Part shown: piece after piece, positions 49,901 to 61,101 of the stretch
Layout: every line of letters starts with the position of its first letter
Numbering within the stretch: the stretch's first letter is position 1
NCBI RefSeq assembly: GCF_023343835.1
Contig: NC_064433.1
Location: forward strand, 181,119,777-181,183,776
Direction of reading: 5' to 3'
DNA from: Lagopus muta
Taxonomy: Eukaryota > Chordata > Aves > Galliformes > Phasianidae
DNA length: 64,000 nucleotides
The notes under the pieces: generated by a model
Seen by the model: the letters and a program-made list of their open reading frames with translations, nothing else
What the model was told of the DNA's origin: nothing
Databases searched by the model: none
Made by a program: the position numbers and the translations under genes

Positions 49901-50033
49901 CCAAGATCGAAGCCGTTCCCCACGGGATCGTCGGCCTTCCAATTCCCAAAGACAGTCGGGAGGAAGCCTCAGCCCCCGTTCCAGGCAGCAGCGGCCATCT
50001 CAGGCACGATGCCCCTCCCGGGACCAGCCCTGA
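46940..50033 (+). CDS. PHF7-like PHD/RING protein, copy 3 with a single tail repeat
   Basis: Exons are 46940-46982, 47298-47389, 47485-47586, 47836-47960, 48104-48266, 48362-48468, 48694-48807, 48951-49069 and 49225-50033, giving 557 residues. The zinc-finger part is intact. The first base of exon 3 is A instead of T, changing residue 15 from Val to Glu beside the first zinc ligand. The final exon is shorter by 309 bp (103 codons): the two tail repeats of copies 1 and 2 are replaced by one hybrid that begins as repeat A and continues as repeat B. The frame stays open to the same stop. The gene lies at the truncated end of the array but keeps its own 3' UTR and poly(A) signal. Confidence 0.9.
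49452..49763 (+). repeat. Single hybrid tail repeat in PHF7-like copy 3
   Basis: One 104-codon repeat whose first part matches repeat A (GSSQQQVGYSGRR) and whose remainder matches repeat B (PSQL, GIGRSIHIS). The switch falls inside the roughly 45-bp stretch, from gggcacaggccgg to gggtcgtgc, that is identical in A and B. Confidence 0.9.
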
Positions 50034-50455
50034 AGATCCTGCAGGAGCAGCCATGGACCAGAGGGAAGAAAAGGAAGCGTTAATGTCTTACGAGCTGGTC
50101 TGGCACGGCCCTGTGACTATAGAGGCAACGGACTCGTGGGCCCCAGGAGAAGCATACGGAGATTGCAGACGGGTCTACAAAAACTACAAAGCAGCGGCAA
50201 CCATCTGACGAGTCCGCGAGAGGGAGAGCGGCCCGTGTCCTGCCAGGAGCTGCAGCTTTCTTCCTCTGAGCCCAAAGTCCTCTGGGGAATGCCGCTCCTC
50301 CTTTCCCCTCCAACAACCAAAATGCCTCAAAAAAGCAGTGCACAGAACCAGAACATCAACTCTCCAACTCCCACCGCTTTACGTGATGTTCTGATGTGGA
50401 ATACCAACAACAAAAATTACAACACCACAACAAAAATTACAACACCACAACAAAA

Positions 50456-50461
50456 AATAAA
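50456..50461 (+). terminator. Poly(A) signal, PHF7-like copy 3
   Basis: AATAAA in the conserved position about 423 nt after the stop codon. Confidence 0.5.
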
Positions 50462-51477
50462 ACCAAAAATTTACCCCCAAAAAGCTGTCTAGTGCCTACT
50501 CTCTAAACCGGGAGCTGAATACTCCAGGTACACCGTTAGAGGTACACCGTGAGGATGAAGAAGGATCCAGGGTATATCCCCTGCATAAGGAGCAGGGCAG
50601 ATATCTTTACACAAGCACAGCGCTTCCAGGAGGACTGGTCAGAGAAGAGCCAACCAAAGGCTTACAGGCAACACAGGCTCTTGGCATACGTATGTAGCCT
50701 CATTGCCAGAGCAGGCTGATTTTGCACAACTATGGCTACGCTACACCCAGCCTGTCCTAGCTCATACTGAGCCCCCTTGGTAGCCTCCACACGCAGCTCT
50801 TTGGTGGTGTTCACACCCAGCATGACTGCAGTGACTGCAAGGGGTCCTCTGCTGAGCTACAGCCCAGTTCAGCTGCATCTCAGCGCTTGTCTGAGCACGC
50901 ATCCGTAGGTAAGAGACATGCAATCGGACACCCCTGATGCAAGAGGACAGAGAAACTGCACTCACTCACTCCATTGCAGTATCTCCCTGTCTTCTGTCAC
51001 CAGCTGCTCTTTAACCACAGGCCCTCTGCAACCTCTCTTGACGTCGGATGCCAAGATCTGATGTCAGCGGTGCCAACCGGAGCCTGAAATATTCCAGCTG
51101 CCCACTGCCCACCTCTTCTTCCTTCCAAACCTAGCAATTTGTGCTAGGTGCATGCACACACAAATGCTGTCATTACAGCTCTGCTCTCAGCAAAACTAAT
51201 AAAAGTTAGCTTGAATTACATCAGCGGAGGCCGAGCTCAGTTTTTTATCAGAGAAAAATTGAAGGAGCTAACACAAAGGAGATGCAATGAACTTGCTCAT
51301 GTACCTACTTCTGGCAGTAATACTAAGGTACTGCCCGTACAGTAGCACTTACAGTCCTGGCCCCGAGACTAAACAGGCAAGGGAATGAATAAGAGTCCAC
51401 TACGAATAAAATAATAAAAAAGCATATCATAGCTCCATAAGATTGGAAGCAATTCAGGGAAATTCTAAGATCACTAC

Positions 51478-52033
51478 ATCATAGAGTCATGGAACGGCTT
51501 AGTTTGGAGGGGCCCTTAAAGATCATCTAGTCCCAATCCCCCTGCCGTGGGCAAGGCTGCTGTCCACCAGATCAAGCTGCCCATGATCCAGGCCAACCTG
51601 CCCTTGAATGTCTCCAGAGATGAGGCATTCACAGCCTCTCTGTGCAACCTGTGCCAGTGCCTCACCATTCTCTGAGTAACAAAATTCTTCCTAACGTCTA
51701 ATCTAAATCTCCCCTCTCTTAGGTTAAAGCCTTGTCCTATCACTATCTACCTGTGTAAAAGGAAGGTATTCCTCCTACTTGTAAGATCCCTTGAAGTACT
51801 GGAAGGCCGCAATGAGGTCTCCCTGGGGCCTTCTCTTCTCCAAGCTAAATATGCCCAACTTCCTCAACTTTTCTTCACAAGAGAGGTGCTTCAGTCCTTC
51901 AGTCATCCTTGTGGCCCTCCTCTGGACGCAGTCCAACAGCTCCACATCCTTCCGCTACTGGGGGCTGCAGGCCCAGACACAGTACTCCAGATAGGATCTC
52001 ATGAGGGCAGAGTAGGCAGGGACAATCATCTCC
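51478..52033 (-). mobile_element. CR1 copy cut at the array's right break (unit copy 3)
   Basis: Matches the first 556 bp of the 30301-31225 element. The match ends at 52033, where the sequence switches to the remnant of another copy, so the break lies inside the CR1. Confidence 0.9.
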
Positions 52034-52225
52034 TGCAGTGACTGCAAGGGGTCCTCTGCTGAGCTACAGCCCAGTTCAGCTGCATCTCAGCGCTTGTCTG
52101 AGCACGCATCAGTAGGTCAAATAAATGGAGGGGGAAAAAAAAGTGTTATTGGGCCTGACCAGCACAGCCCAGTGACTGATGAGGCAAGGGAATAAATAAA
52201 TCCAATATGAATAAAATGAATATAT
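52034..52225 (+). repeat. Rearranged remnant of a further unit copy
   Basis: Bases 52034-52117 match 50827-50910 of copy 3 with about one mismatch. Bases 52170-52225 (gaggcaagggaataaataaa, tatgaataaaat) resemble 51375-51420 but are more diverged, and the intervening 450 bp is missing. This looks like a deletion-bearing fragment of a fourth copy. Confidence 0.75.
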
Positions 52226-52639
52226 TAACATCACTATTAAACCATTTCACCTTCTTTTATTTTTCATGTGCTTTTCCCCCCCGTCTTTGCTTTTCCCCAG
52301 GCTCATACATTCTGGGTTTTTGCTTTTTATTTCTGCATAGTATCTTCCTTGGCAGATGGCATGCAGACTTGGCTTTACCAAACACAAGGCAGCAGAAGCT
52401 ATCATCAGGAGCAGCTTTCAGACCAGCAGAACAGTGTTTCAAAAAACATCCATGTGCTTAAGAATTTTTCCAGGTGCATAGTTTTTTTCTGCCAACTAGT
52501 GACAACTGCCAAGTTCCTACAGTCCTCTAGATATCAAATCTCGGGAATGTAAGTGACGAGACCCACTCTCATCCAAAGCGAAGGGGTTGCCAAGCCAGGG
52601 AAGAGAACTTTATGTGCCTTCTGCCGTGTACCTCCAGGA

Positions 52640-52850
52640 CAACTCCAGGGCGATAGGAGCATTGCGCCGGGGCAGCCGCACCGACCCGGCGGGCTACAGA
52701 CAGCGGCCTGCCTGCAGGGGGCGCCAAAGCACCGGACGCGGCGCTTTGTGGCGCTGCGGCTGACGCCGCTCCCCTCCGCCCCCGCGAGCGCCCGCCTCGC
52801 CGTGCTGGCATCGGTCTGAGAAGGCGGTGATGTAGGGGCGGAGGGGAGGA
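52640..52850. promoter_or_regulatory. Small CpG island right of the array
   Basis: A 200-bp GC- and CpG-rich block in AT-rich surroundings, with a CTCF-like core at 52711-52725 (cctgcagggggcgcc). Open frames on both strands are compositional. It may be an orphan CpG island, a promoter of an unseen transcript, or an insulator. Confidence 0.45.
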
Positions 52851-53470
52851 GTTGTACCTACCTGCCGCACTCGTTCTGCTTTCCAAGAAATACACTATTT
52901 TTTTCTCTTATTTATTTTTAATTTTTTCTCTCACGTTTGGCCTGCATTGTTCTCCAGCTCCTACAACAGTTGTTCTCCCTTACATCAGCCCCGAGTGCAC
53001 ATAAATCGCTTTTTGTACACCGACACTGATTGTGGCAGAAAGCTCAGCCTGTACTGGGCTCTCTATGCAGCCTTGGGCTGCGCTCATCCCTATCTGCTTT
53101 CCTTAGAAAACCCCTACAGCTCACACCGATCCTCAAAGCTCCCATACACCGCAGTTTTATGCATCTCCCTTTTATTATTGTATGCCTTTGTCTTTACTCT
53201 CTGTGGTGCAGAGGGATGCTTTATCCAGGGTTCATGTCAATAAATCACTCTTACAAGTGGCCATGCTGAATTCTCTGCATCTGATGCTGTGCAGACAGAC
53301 AGCACTGAACAGTAACATAGAAGATAAAAGCGTAGTTACACTGAGTATTTCCAAATTGTGGTAACCGAAGTCACCTTCATAGAGTATGTCCATAGCATGG
53401 CATGGAGGCAACTGAGGATACTATGGGATTCTGGATGGGTGATGGGACTTCAGTTCTGGAGCGGCTGGGA
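52851..53470. other. Non-coding sequence right of the CpG island
   Basis: T-rich then mixed sequence. Forward open stretches at 52947-53364 have no recognisable domain. Confidence 0.3.
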
Positions 53471-53625
53471 ATCATAGAAACATAGAATGATTAAGGTTGG
53501 AAAAGACCACTAAGATAATCTAATTTAACCATCAGCCCATCTCCACCATGCCCACTAACTGTGTCCTGCAGCACCACATCACAGTTCTTGAACACCTCCA
53601 AGGATGGTAACTCCACCACCGTTAT
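53471..53625 (-). mobile_element. CR1 3' fragment, minus orientation
   Basis: Reverse-complement CR1 end (gaatcatagaaacatagaat, aggttggaaaagaccactaa, accatcagcccatctccacc). It belongs to the CR1 type with the 'catcagcccatc' motif, unlike those in the array. Confidence 0.85.
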
Positions 53626-54644
53626 CCAGCTTTAAGAAATTCATGTCTGTATACAATACATCAGATAAAACAGGGAAAGAGATAGATATCATCAGATAGA
53701 ACAGGGAAAGAAAACAAAACAAAACAAAAACAAACAAGAAAACAATAAACTTACCCCATACTTTCTCAGAGCCCAACAGACTCCCCGGAAGAACAGGAAG
53801 CCAGGCAGTCTAATGGCCTCGACATTCATCTGACTTAACTTCTACCACTTAGAAGCTACTGCAGACAGTCCTAAACCTTACTTGCCCATGAGCTATAAGC
53901 TGAACAGAATGGTACAAAAGAGGCCCACTATCAGAATTAAGTTTGCATCCTGCTCAAATATGGTATGCAGCTGGTTTGACACTGTGGTGTCAGAAGATGA
54001 TACAAGCTACAGAGAAAGAATATGCAAAGAAAGAAGGCACAGTGAGGCAGAGTAGGGAATGGCTTCCATGTGGGAGTGCATAAGTAGATTAAGACTCAAA
54101 TAAATTGCCTCTCTTACAGAGCAGGGAATATAATAGGGAGCTAGTGACATGGAAAGGGTAAACAGGAACAGATGTCATGTATCTTCCAAATTAAGACCTA
54201 GTAAATAAAATCAGGAAGTTCAAAATGAACAGAAAGCAGCATGTCTGCACACAATTAATTGTGGAGCTTTAGAGTTTGCTGAAAGACAGTAAAATTTTGC
54301 ATGTGTTCAAAAAGGGCTTGGGGACATTCAGGGAAGAGGAATGTGTGAAGGCTCTTGTATTGACAGACACTGACAATGGATCAGGAAGTGCCTGCACCAG
54401 AGGCTGATGAGGCTGCATGTGTGCTGCTGTTGGCTTCTATCATGCATGGGGCTCACTTAGGTGGACCTTTGGATGGATATTCTGTAATGGGAATGTATGT
54501 GGAGGGTAATATCCTTTTGTAGGTGTTGTAGATGTTCAGCAGTTGCCTTTAAATGTAGACAAAGGAAGCACTTCCTAGTCCCTAAGGTGGCAGTAGCTCA
54601 GTGCGTAACTACATTTTTGCTTGGCTGCATATCAGACCTTTCTT
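53626..54644. other. Non-coding AT-rich stretch
   Basis: Contains a local duplication of catcagataRaacagggaaag at about 53660-53712 followed by an (AAAAC)n-like run. No gene seen. Confidence 0.35.
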
Positions 54645-54922
54645 CTACTGACAGGAGGAGAGGTAATGGCCTCAAGTCGCACCACTGGAGTTCCAGGTAG
54701 GATGTTAGGACAAATTTCTTCTCTGAAAGAGTGGTGAGAGACTGGAATGGGCTGCCCAGGGAGGCAGAGGAGTCCATGTCTCTGGAGGCGTTCAAGAAAT
54801 GTGGAGATGTGGCACTGAGTGGGCATGGCTTAGTGGGCATGGTGGTGATGGGTCAATAGCTGAACTGGGTGATCTTAGAGGTCTTTTCCAAACTTAACAA
54901 CTCCATAATTCTGCAGTTCTCT
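54645..54922 (+). mobile_element. CR1 3' fragment, plus orientation
   Basis: Sense CR1 3' region: tggaatgggctgcccaggga, ttcaagaaatgtggagatgt, gatcttagaggtcttttcca, ending in a degraded ATTCTGCAG-type tail. Confidence 0.85.
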
Positions 54923-56142
54923 TATGCACTGGGTTTCTGTAGCCTCAGTTGTTCTGTGGTACATAGCTGCAGGTAAATAATGGCAGTCACACCAATTAAT
55001 TTTCTTCAATGAGTGCATATAAAATAGAAGCTTCTCCACTTTTTTTCTTCTTTTTAAATAAGCAATATGAGTTATGAAGCTGAACTCAGACATGAAAGTA
55101 CTTCAAAAATAAAGGTTCAGTTTGTACACCTTCTGATTATGGCAGCAGATTCATTTCAATGTGTAAAGCTATTTTATTTCGCCTCATAATATTCAATAAA
55201 GCCCTGAATTATAGCAAGATCGAGTATATTGCAAATCTTCCTTTTCTCTGTTTCTCTGTGATCCAGCTGCATAGACCAACAGTCCACCAAAATGCAGAGA
55301 AATAAGAACAGAACTGAGCAAACAAAAGCACCGAAGCTGAAAAGATCCAAGTAATAAAAAAGATTATTTTGGTACAAAACATATGAGATATTACAGTTTT
55401 AATAACTTTTTTTTTCTCATTAGAAAATTGCCTTCAGGAAGAAGTTTTGCTTTATGTCCATTTGCTAATATCTTTTTATGTGTTTAAGTAATTTGTTCCA
55501 GCTTCCTTTCTGTCCTTTTAAATTAATAATTAGAAGGCAGACACAGAAATAAGTCCTTTATTCTAATGAAAAAGAATGAGTCATTAGTGCTTATCATTCT
55601 AAAACACCTTTTACTCTGGGAATTTTCAGAAGATTTTCAAGTGTGACCTACTGTGCAAATTGCTGCTTTTACCACGGTGTAGAGCCAGTAGTTGCTCTGA
55701 CATCCTGCAGGCTGAGTAGGGCTGGGGTGCTGTGCTGTCAGGTCTGGCTGCAGGAAGGATCTGTGTCTGCTTCTTCCACAGATCCTTCCCAGCAGGGCAG
55801 TTCCCCATGCCCTATCCAGCCTGGCATGAGAAGGCAGAAGAATCTGTCCCCCTTAGCTGCCTAAGGACCTCATCTCTCTCCTTGAGCTTCTTCACAACTG
55901 TAGAAAATGGAAATGCTTTCTTTGCTGTTTGGATCCACTTCCACATGTGTGTGAAAGCTGAATGAGTCGGCGCTGGTTCACTCAGCCTGGCTGCCCCTGC
56001 AGACCACCAAGGTCCCCTCTGCAGGGCAGAGCAGGTGAGTTTTTGGGGACTTTAGGGAGATAAGCCAAAGGGAGATAAGCTCTAACACAACTGAAAGGGA
56101 TAAAGTTTGGTACCATATTCTCATTCTGCTATTTAATGCAAT
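54923..56142. other. Non-coding AT-rich stretch
   Basis: No recognisable exon or repeat family. Confidence 0.35.
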
Positions 56143-56370
56143 TATAGGATCTTAAAGGTTGGAAAAGGCCTCCAAGACAATCATGTCCAACCATCAGCCC
56201 CCACCCCATGCCCACTCACCACGTCTCTCAGCACCACATCAAACTTTTTCTTGAACACTCCAGGGACAGTGACTCCATCACCTCCCTGAGCAGCCTGTGC
56301 CAGTGTCTCACCACTCTTTTACAGAAGAAACTTTTCCCAATTCCCAACCCAAAATCTTCTTGACTTCAAG
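56143..56370 (-). mobile_element. CR1 fragment, minus orientation
   Basis: Reverse-complement CR1 (ttaaaggttggaaaaggcct, accatcagcccccaccccat, cctgtgccagtgtctcacca). Same type as the 53471 copy. Confidence 0.83.
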
Positions 56371-56781
56371 TGAAAGATAACTGAGGCCTGAAAGTTTGGG
56401 GACAATTTTATATCTGTTTCTCAAGAATGACTCAAGAGATGTCTGCTTCCAGGTTGTCTGCTGGACTAGATTAAGTTTAGGGGACAAAAGAAGTCTGTTC
56501 TTAATCATAATAAGATTTAAAAATGATACTGAAAATATAAAGTCTAGAGAAATAAAAGTACAAATTCAATTTAGATTTTATCTAATTTTATCTATTGTTT
56601 TTTTCCCCAGTAATAGCCGTTTTTTAATTTCTCAAGAAGTGTTCCCAATTAACCAACCTTAATACCTTTTAGCATCTTTCTTATTAGTCTGTGACTATGT
56701 AAAGGGAGCATTCTACCAATTTTCCCATGCATACTTGCTTATTATAGTCATCCCAGAAAAAGGCAATTTTTTAGAAGAAAT

Positions 56782-57030
56782 AGAATCACAGAATCATAGG
56801 AAGCCATCAAGCCTGGTCTCCTCCAGGGATGGGGCATCCACAGCCTCCTTGGGCAACCTGTTCCAGTGTGTCACCACCCTCTGAGAGAAAAACTTCCTCC
56901 TAATGTCTAACCTAAACCTCCCCTGTCTCAGTTCAAGACCATTCCCCCTTGTCCTATCACTATCCACTCTCATAAACAGACGTTCCCTTTTATGTTTATA
57001 TGCTCCCTAAGTCGCTTCAGGGCTTGTTTT
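56782..57030 (-). mobile_element. CR1 fragment, minus orientation
   Basis: Starts with agaatcacagaatcatagga, has a deletion of the usual 3'-most UTR, then reads gccatcaagcctggtctcct, accaccctctgagagaaaaa and attcccccttgtcctatcac. Confidence 0.85.
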
Positions 57031-58536
57031 CCATACCACTAAGAAAACTGAATGTGAATGAAGTACATGGGAAGTGACAGATAAATACATACCAAGAAAG
57101 AGCTAATTGTCAAAAACATTGTCCTGTATTTATTTTGCTATAACTGTGGGTGGAATTTTGTCCCATTGCCTCAGTTTAATTTCTGTGGCAAATGTTATTT
57201 AGCCATAGAAAATAGTCAAAGCCTGTGGCCAACTGTACTGAAAATTCAATTCCTTCGTTACACATAAAACAATTCCATGGAGAGATCTGTAAATAGAACG
57301 TTTTTCTGTTCTTGTCTTGAGACAAAATTTGTGTAATTTTAGATTTTAGTTTATCCTATTCACTGTTAATTTTTCTGGTTGAGCTAAGCTTTTCTCTTCA
57401 TCCTTAATGCAGCTGAAAAAACAGAAGGATGGAGAATCTATTTATGATGTGGCAACTCTTGACTCTTTGCTGTATTGCAATTACAGCCCCATCTCCTAAA
57501 ATGAGATGAAAATCTAGGTGAAATCAGAGATCAATCACAACCAGGGAGGCGGCTTTTGGAGGTCTTTTGGATACTTATGGAGGTAGGTATCTGAGAAGAC
57601 CTGGAATTCCTTGCATCGGGTGCATCTGTACTGGGTATCTGGGGACACCTGGGCTTTCCCTCTTTTAACCCTAAGAATGGGTGTTCTTTCTGCCCACCCA
57701 GGGCTCCACTGGTGCACACTTCTGCACCTTGCACAACCTGACCTGAAGCACCTTGGGATACCCTAACTAAATGCTTGTCACAGTCAAAGCTGAAGTCTCG
57801 GTTTAGGCCTCAGGATTATACAATCAAGTTAAAGGTTTTTTAGAGGAAATTTTAAATTAAATTTAGTATCTGATATATTGGTGCAAGCTGTTCCTTTAAG
57901 TTACATTTATAGAGTGTATTCCTGTTTTGTTATGAAGTGAAACCTTTTTATGCTCTTCCTTAATGTGACATTGAGCTGAATTAGCTATAATTAAATCCCT
58001 TCATTGAAGCAGGGATACAATAATTTTAACCCTGTAGGGCCATATATTTGTGTTGCCTTTGAAGAATACATAGAAGTTATATACTGATAATGCTGTCATT
58101 CTTCAGTTAAACCCTGTCCGTGTGCCTGGGGATGTGGGCAATCACTACAGCCAGATGTGAAAGATCACACTCACTCTGGAAGCATGGTAAATCAGGCAGG
58201 GAAGACTGGACTAGGCAGGTGAGTGGGATGATAGCCTGAAAGACATCAACAAAGTAAATGAGAATGTGTAGGATAAAAGGTCATAAAAATCCCAATGATT
58301 TTTATGACATGCTTATTTACTCATACTGGTTCCCTCCTCATGCAGAGAACACTCACAATGAAAATCTGGAATTTGTGTTGAAGAAGAGAGCAATGTGATT
58401 ACTTCTAGATAAAGTCTTGCAATAAAACTATGACAGCCATATGGCTTTCAAGTGTGTTACTGGAATGAGAGCAGCCATACAATGAAATGAGACACTGTAG
58501 TCACTGAAGAAAGAATCTTCATTTAAAGATTCACCA
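57031..58536. other. Non-coding AT-rich stretch
   Basis: No recognisable gene or repeat. Confidence 0.35.
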
Positions 58537-59500
58537 ATATCACAGAATCACAGAAACACCAAGATTGGAGAAGACCTACAAGATCATCCAGTCCAACCAC
58601 AACCTAACCATACTACCGTAGCAACCCTCTGCTAAATCATGTCGCTGAGCACCACATCCAAACAGTTTTTAAACACATTCAAGTTTTAAACACATGGTGA
58701 CTCAGCCATCTCCCTGGGGAGCCTATTCCAGTGTTTAACAACCCTTTCTGTAAAGTTTTTCCTGATATACAATCTAAACTTACCCTGGTACGACTTGAGG
58801 TCATTTCCCCTCATCTTGTCACAAGTAAGAAGAGACCAGCCCTGCTCTTGCTATAAGCAGCTTTCAGATATTAGAAGAGGGCAATAAGGTCTCCCCTTAG
58901 CTTCCTCTTGCCCAGACTAAACAGCCCCAGTTCCTTCAGTCTCTCCTCATACGGCACATTCTCCAAGCCCTTCCAAGCTCTGTTGCCCTTCTTTGGACCT
59001 GCTCCAGCACCTCAATGTCCTTTCTGTACTGAGGTGCCCAAAACAGAACGTAGTATTTGGGGTGAGGCCTCACCAATTCCAAGCACAGAGGCAGGATAAC
59101 TTCCCTATTCCTGCTCACCACACCATTCCTGATACAAGCCAGGATGCCATTGGCCTTCTTGGCCACCTGGGCACACTGCTGGCTCATATTCAGCCAACTG
59201 TCTATCGGTGCACCAAGATCCCTTTCCATCAGGCAGCTTTCCAGCCATTCCCCCCAACCCTGTAGGGTTGCCTGGAGTTGTTGTGACCAAAATGCAGGAC
59301 CTGACATTTTGTCCCTATTGAAACTCATGCAGTTTTCATTGCCCTATTGATGCAGTCTATCCAGGTCCCTCTGTAGTGCCTTTCTGCCCTCCGGCAGACC
59401 AACACTCCCTCCCAATTTGGTGTCGTGTGCAAATTTACTGAGGGTGCACTCAATGCTGTCATCAAGGTTGTTAATAAAGGTGTTAAATACATCAGATGAT
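58537..59500 (-). mobile_element. CR1 LINE copy, minus orientation, about 0.96 kb
   Basis: Reverse-complement CR1 from tcacagaatcacagaaacac through the RT C-terminal region (minus strand: ILACIRNGVVSRNREVILPL) to the RT palm at about 59440, where the minus strand encodes ECTLSKF. 5'-truncated and with frameshifts. Confidence 0.9.
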
Positions 59501-59968
59501 GTTAAATACATCTGATGTTAATACATCAGTAGCACTTTTAGATCAATAAGGTGCTCAGTGAGAGGACTTTAAATTTTCCATTAAAATTAACATGAGCTCC
59601 AGACTTCGTTTTGCCTAATATTGGGTTGCAAACTAGTTGGAGCTCACACCTGAGGTTAGCCTGTGCTGGATAGATTTTCTGTGAAGACTTGCTCATGTGT
59701 GCTGTGGAAAAACACAGGGTGTGATTCTGAACAATGTTGTTTTACAGTAATTTAAGTCGGCAACTCTTATCTGCTTCTGCTGCAGTCTTCCTATGATGTA
59801 AGAAATGAGAATTAATAATATATAGTGATCTTAACTTCTGCTTACTTATTCTTACTGTAAAAGAAGGTTAAAAATATATGGTTGTAAATATTGTAAAAAT
59901 TAGGAGAGGAGATCAGCTTTTGGGGATTTTAGTAGCTAAGCTGCTGAAGGTTTAAGAAAGAATTTTAG

Positions 59969-60170
59969 AGTCACAGAATGGCTTGGGTTGGAAGGGACCT
60001 CCAAGATCATCTAGTTCCAGCTCTCCTGCTGTGCCAGCATTCCCATTCACAAGATCAGACTGCCCAGGAAGCCATCAAGCCTGGTCTTGAACACCTCCAG
60101 GGACGGGGCATCCACAGCTCCTGTGGGCTGCTGTGCCAGTGTTTTAGCCCTCTGAAAGATGTGACATTTG
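59969..60170 (-). mobile_element. CR1 3' fragment, minus orientation
   Basis: Reverse-complement CR1 end: tcacagaatggcttgggttg, aagggacctccaagatcatc, gtcttgaacacctccaggga. Confidence 0.87.
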
Positions 60171-61068
60171 ATTGCTGAGTGTCTTGAGAATTTTTTTTTT
60201 TGTGCTCTGATAATTTTTTTTTCCAGAAGTTTTTGTTGTATTCACTTACTGTTTACTTGCTTTTTGCTTTTACAAGGTAATTTTCATGATATTTTTCCAA
60301 AGATTTCTCCTGAGTAACCCTGATTATCTTGCACTTCTATAAATTTTAGTTAACCAGTAAACAATTTTGTGTGACCATTATCCAGTTTCATCATAATTAT
60401 GAAAAACTACAGTTGCGTGAGTGAGTGAATGTGGTGAGTGCCTTTATGAGGCACCCTTTCTTTCCAAGTAGTTCCTGAGCACACTGAGTTAGTTCTATAG
60501 AGCATTAATCTTTGTTTTCACTTCCTGGCAAGTAGCAGTAGTGTAATTTCATGAAGAATGATACCCAGTAAAATGGGATTTTCTAACTCTGCATAATAAT
60601 ACCCATTCTGATCTGCAGCAAATTACTTTATGATTTATACAAGTAACACTTTTTATTCTGTTTCCTTCCAGAGGAGTGGTTACACATAAGGCCAGAGGCT
60701 GTACTCTATACACAAAATATAACAAGTTGGCAACAGTCAAAAGTCTGTCTCAAATAGGAAAAGACTGATGATAGGATAACAGACATTACCTCTTGATATC
60801 TTTTTTTTTCTTTAATGATGCTTTTTTTGTTTCTTTCTTGGGGTGGAGGGGGGGATTATAAAGTGAAGAAAGCAGTGAATTAAAGCACTGTGTCAGTGTT
60901 ATGGACTTACACTGAGAATACTATACTTTGTAGGTTTGTAGGTACTTATACAACCCTCCTTGCTAGGGTAGCATTCAAATGCCTTACTGTTTTTATTATA
61001 TTTTCTTTCACTTGTAAAACAGGGAAATGTTCACAGTTTAGAAGTTGGGATCTTGAGCCACACACGCA

Positions 61069-61101
<33 letters not shown>

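Larger units (their letters stand above)
46339..52033 (+). repeat. Tandem segmental duplication unit, copy 3, truncated (5,695 bp)
   Basis: Follows copy 2 directly. It contains the whole PHF7-like gene but breaks off inside the first CR1 of the cluster (after gacaatcatctcc at 52033), so the remaining CR1 pieces and the 3.2-kb non-coding part are absent. Sequence then jumps to a partial match with an earlier part of the unit. Confidence 0.95.
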
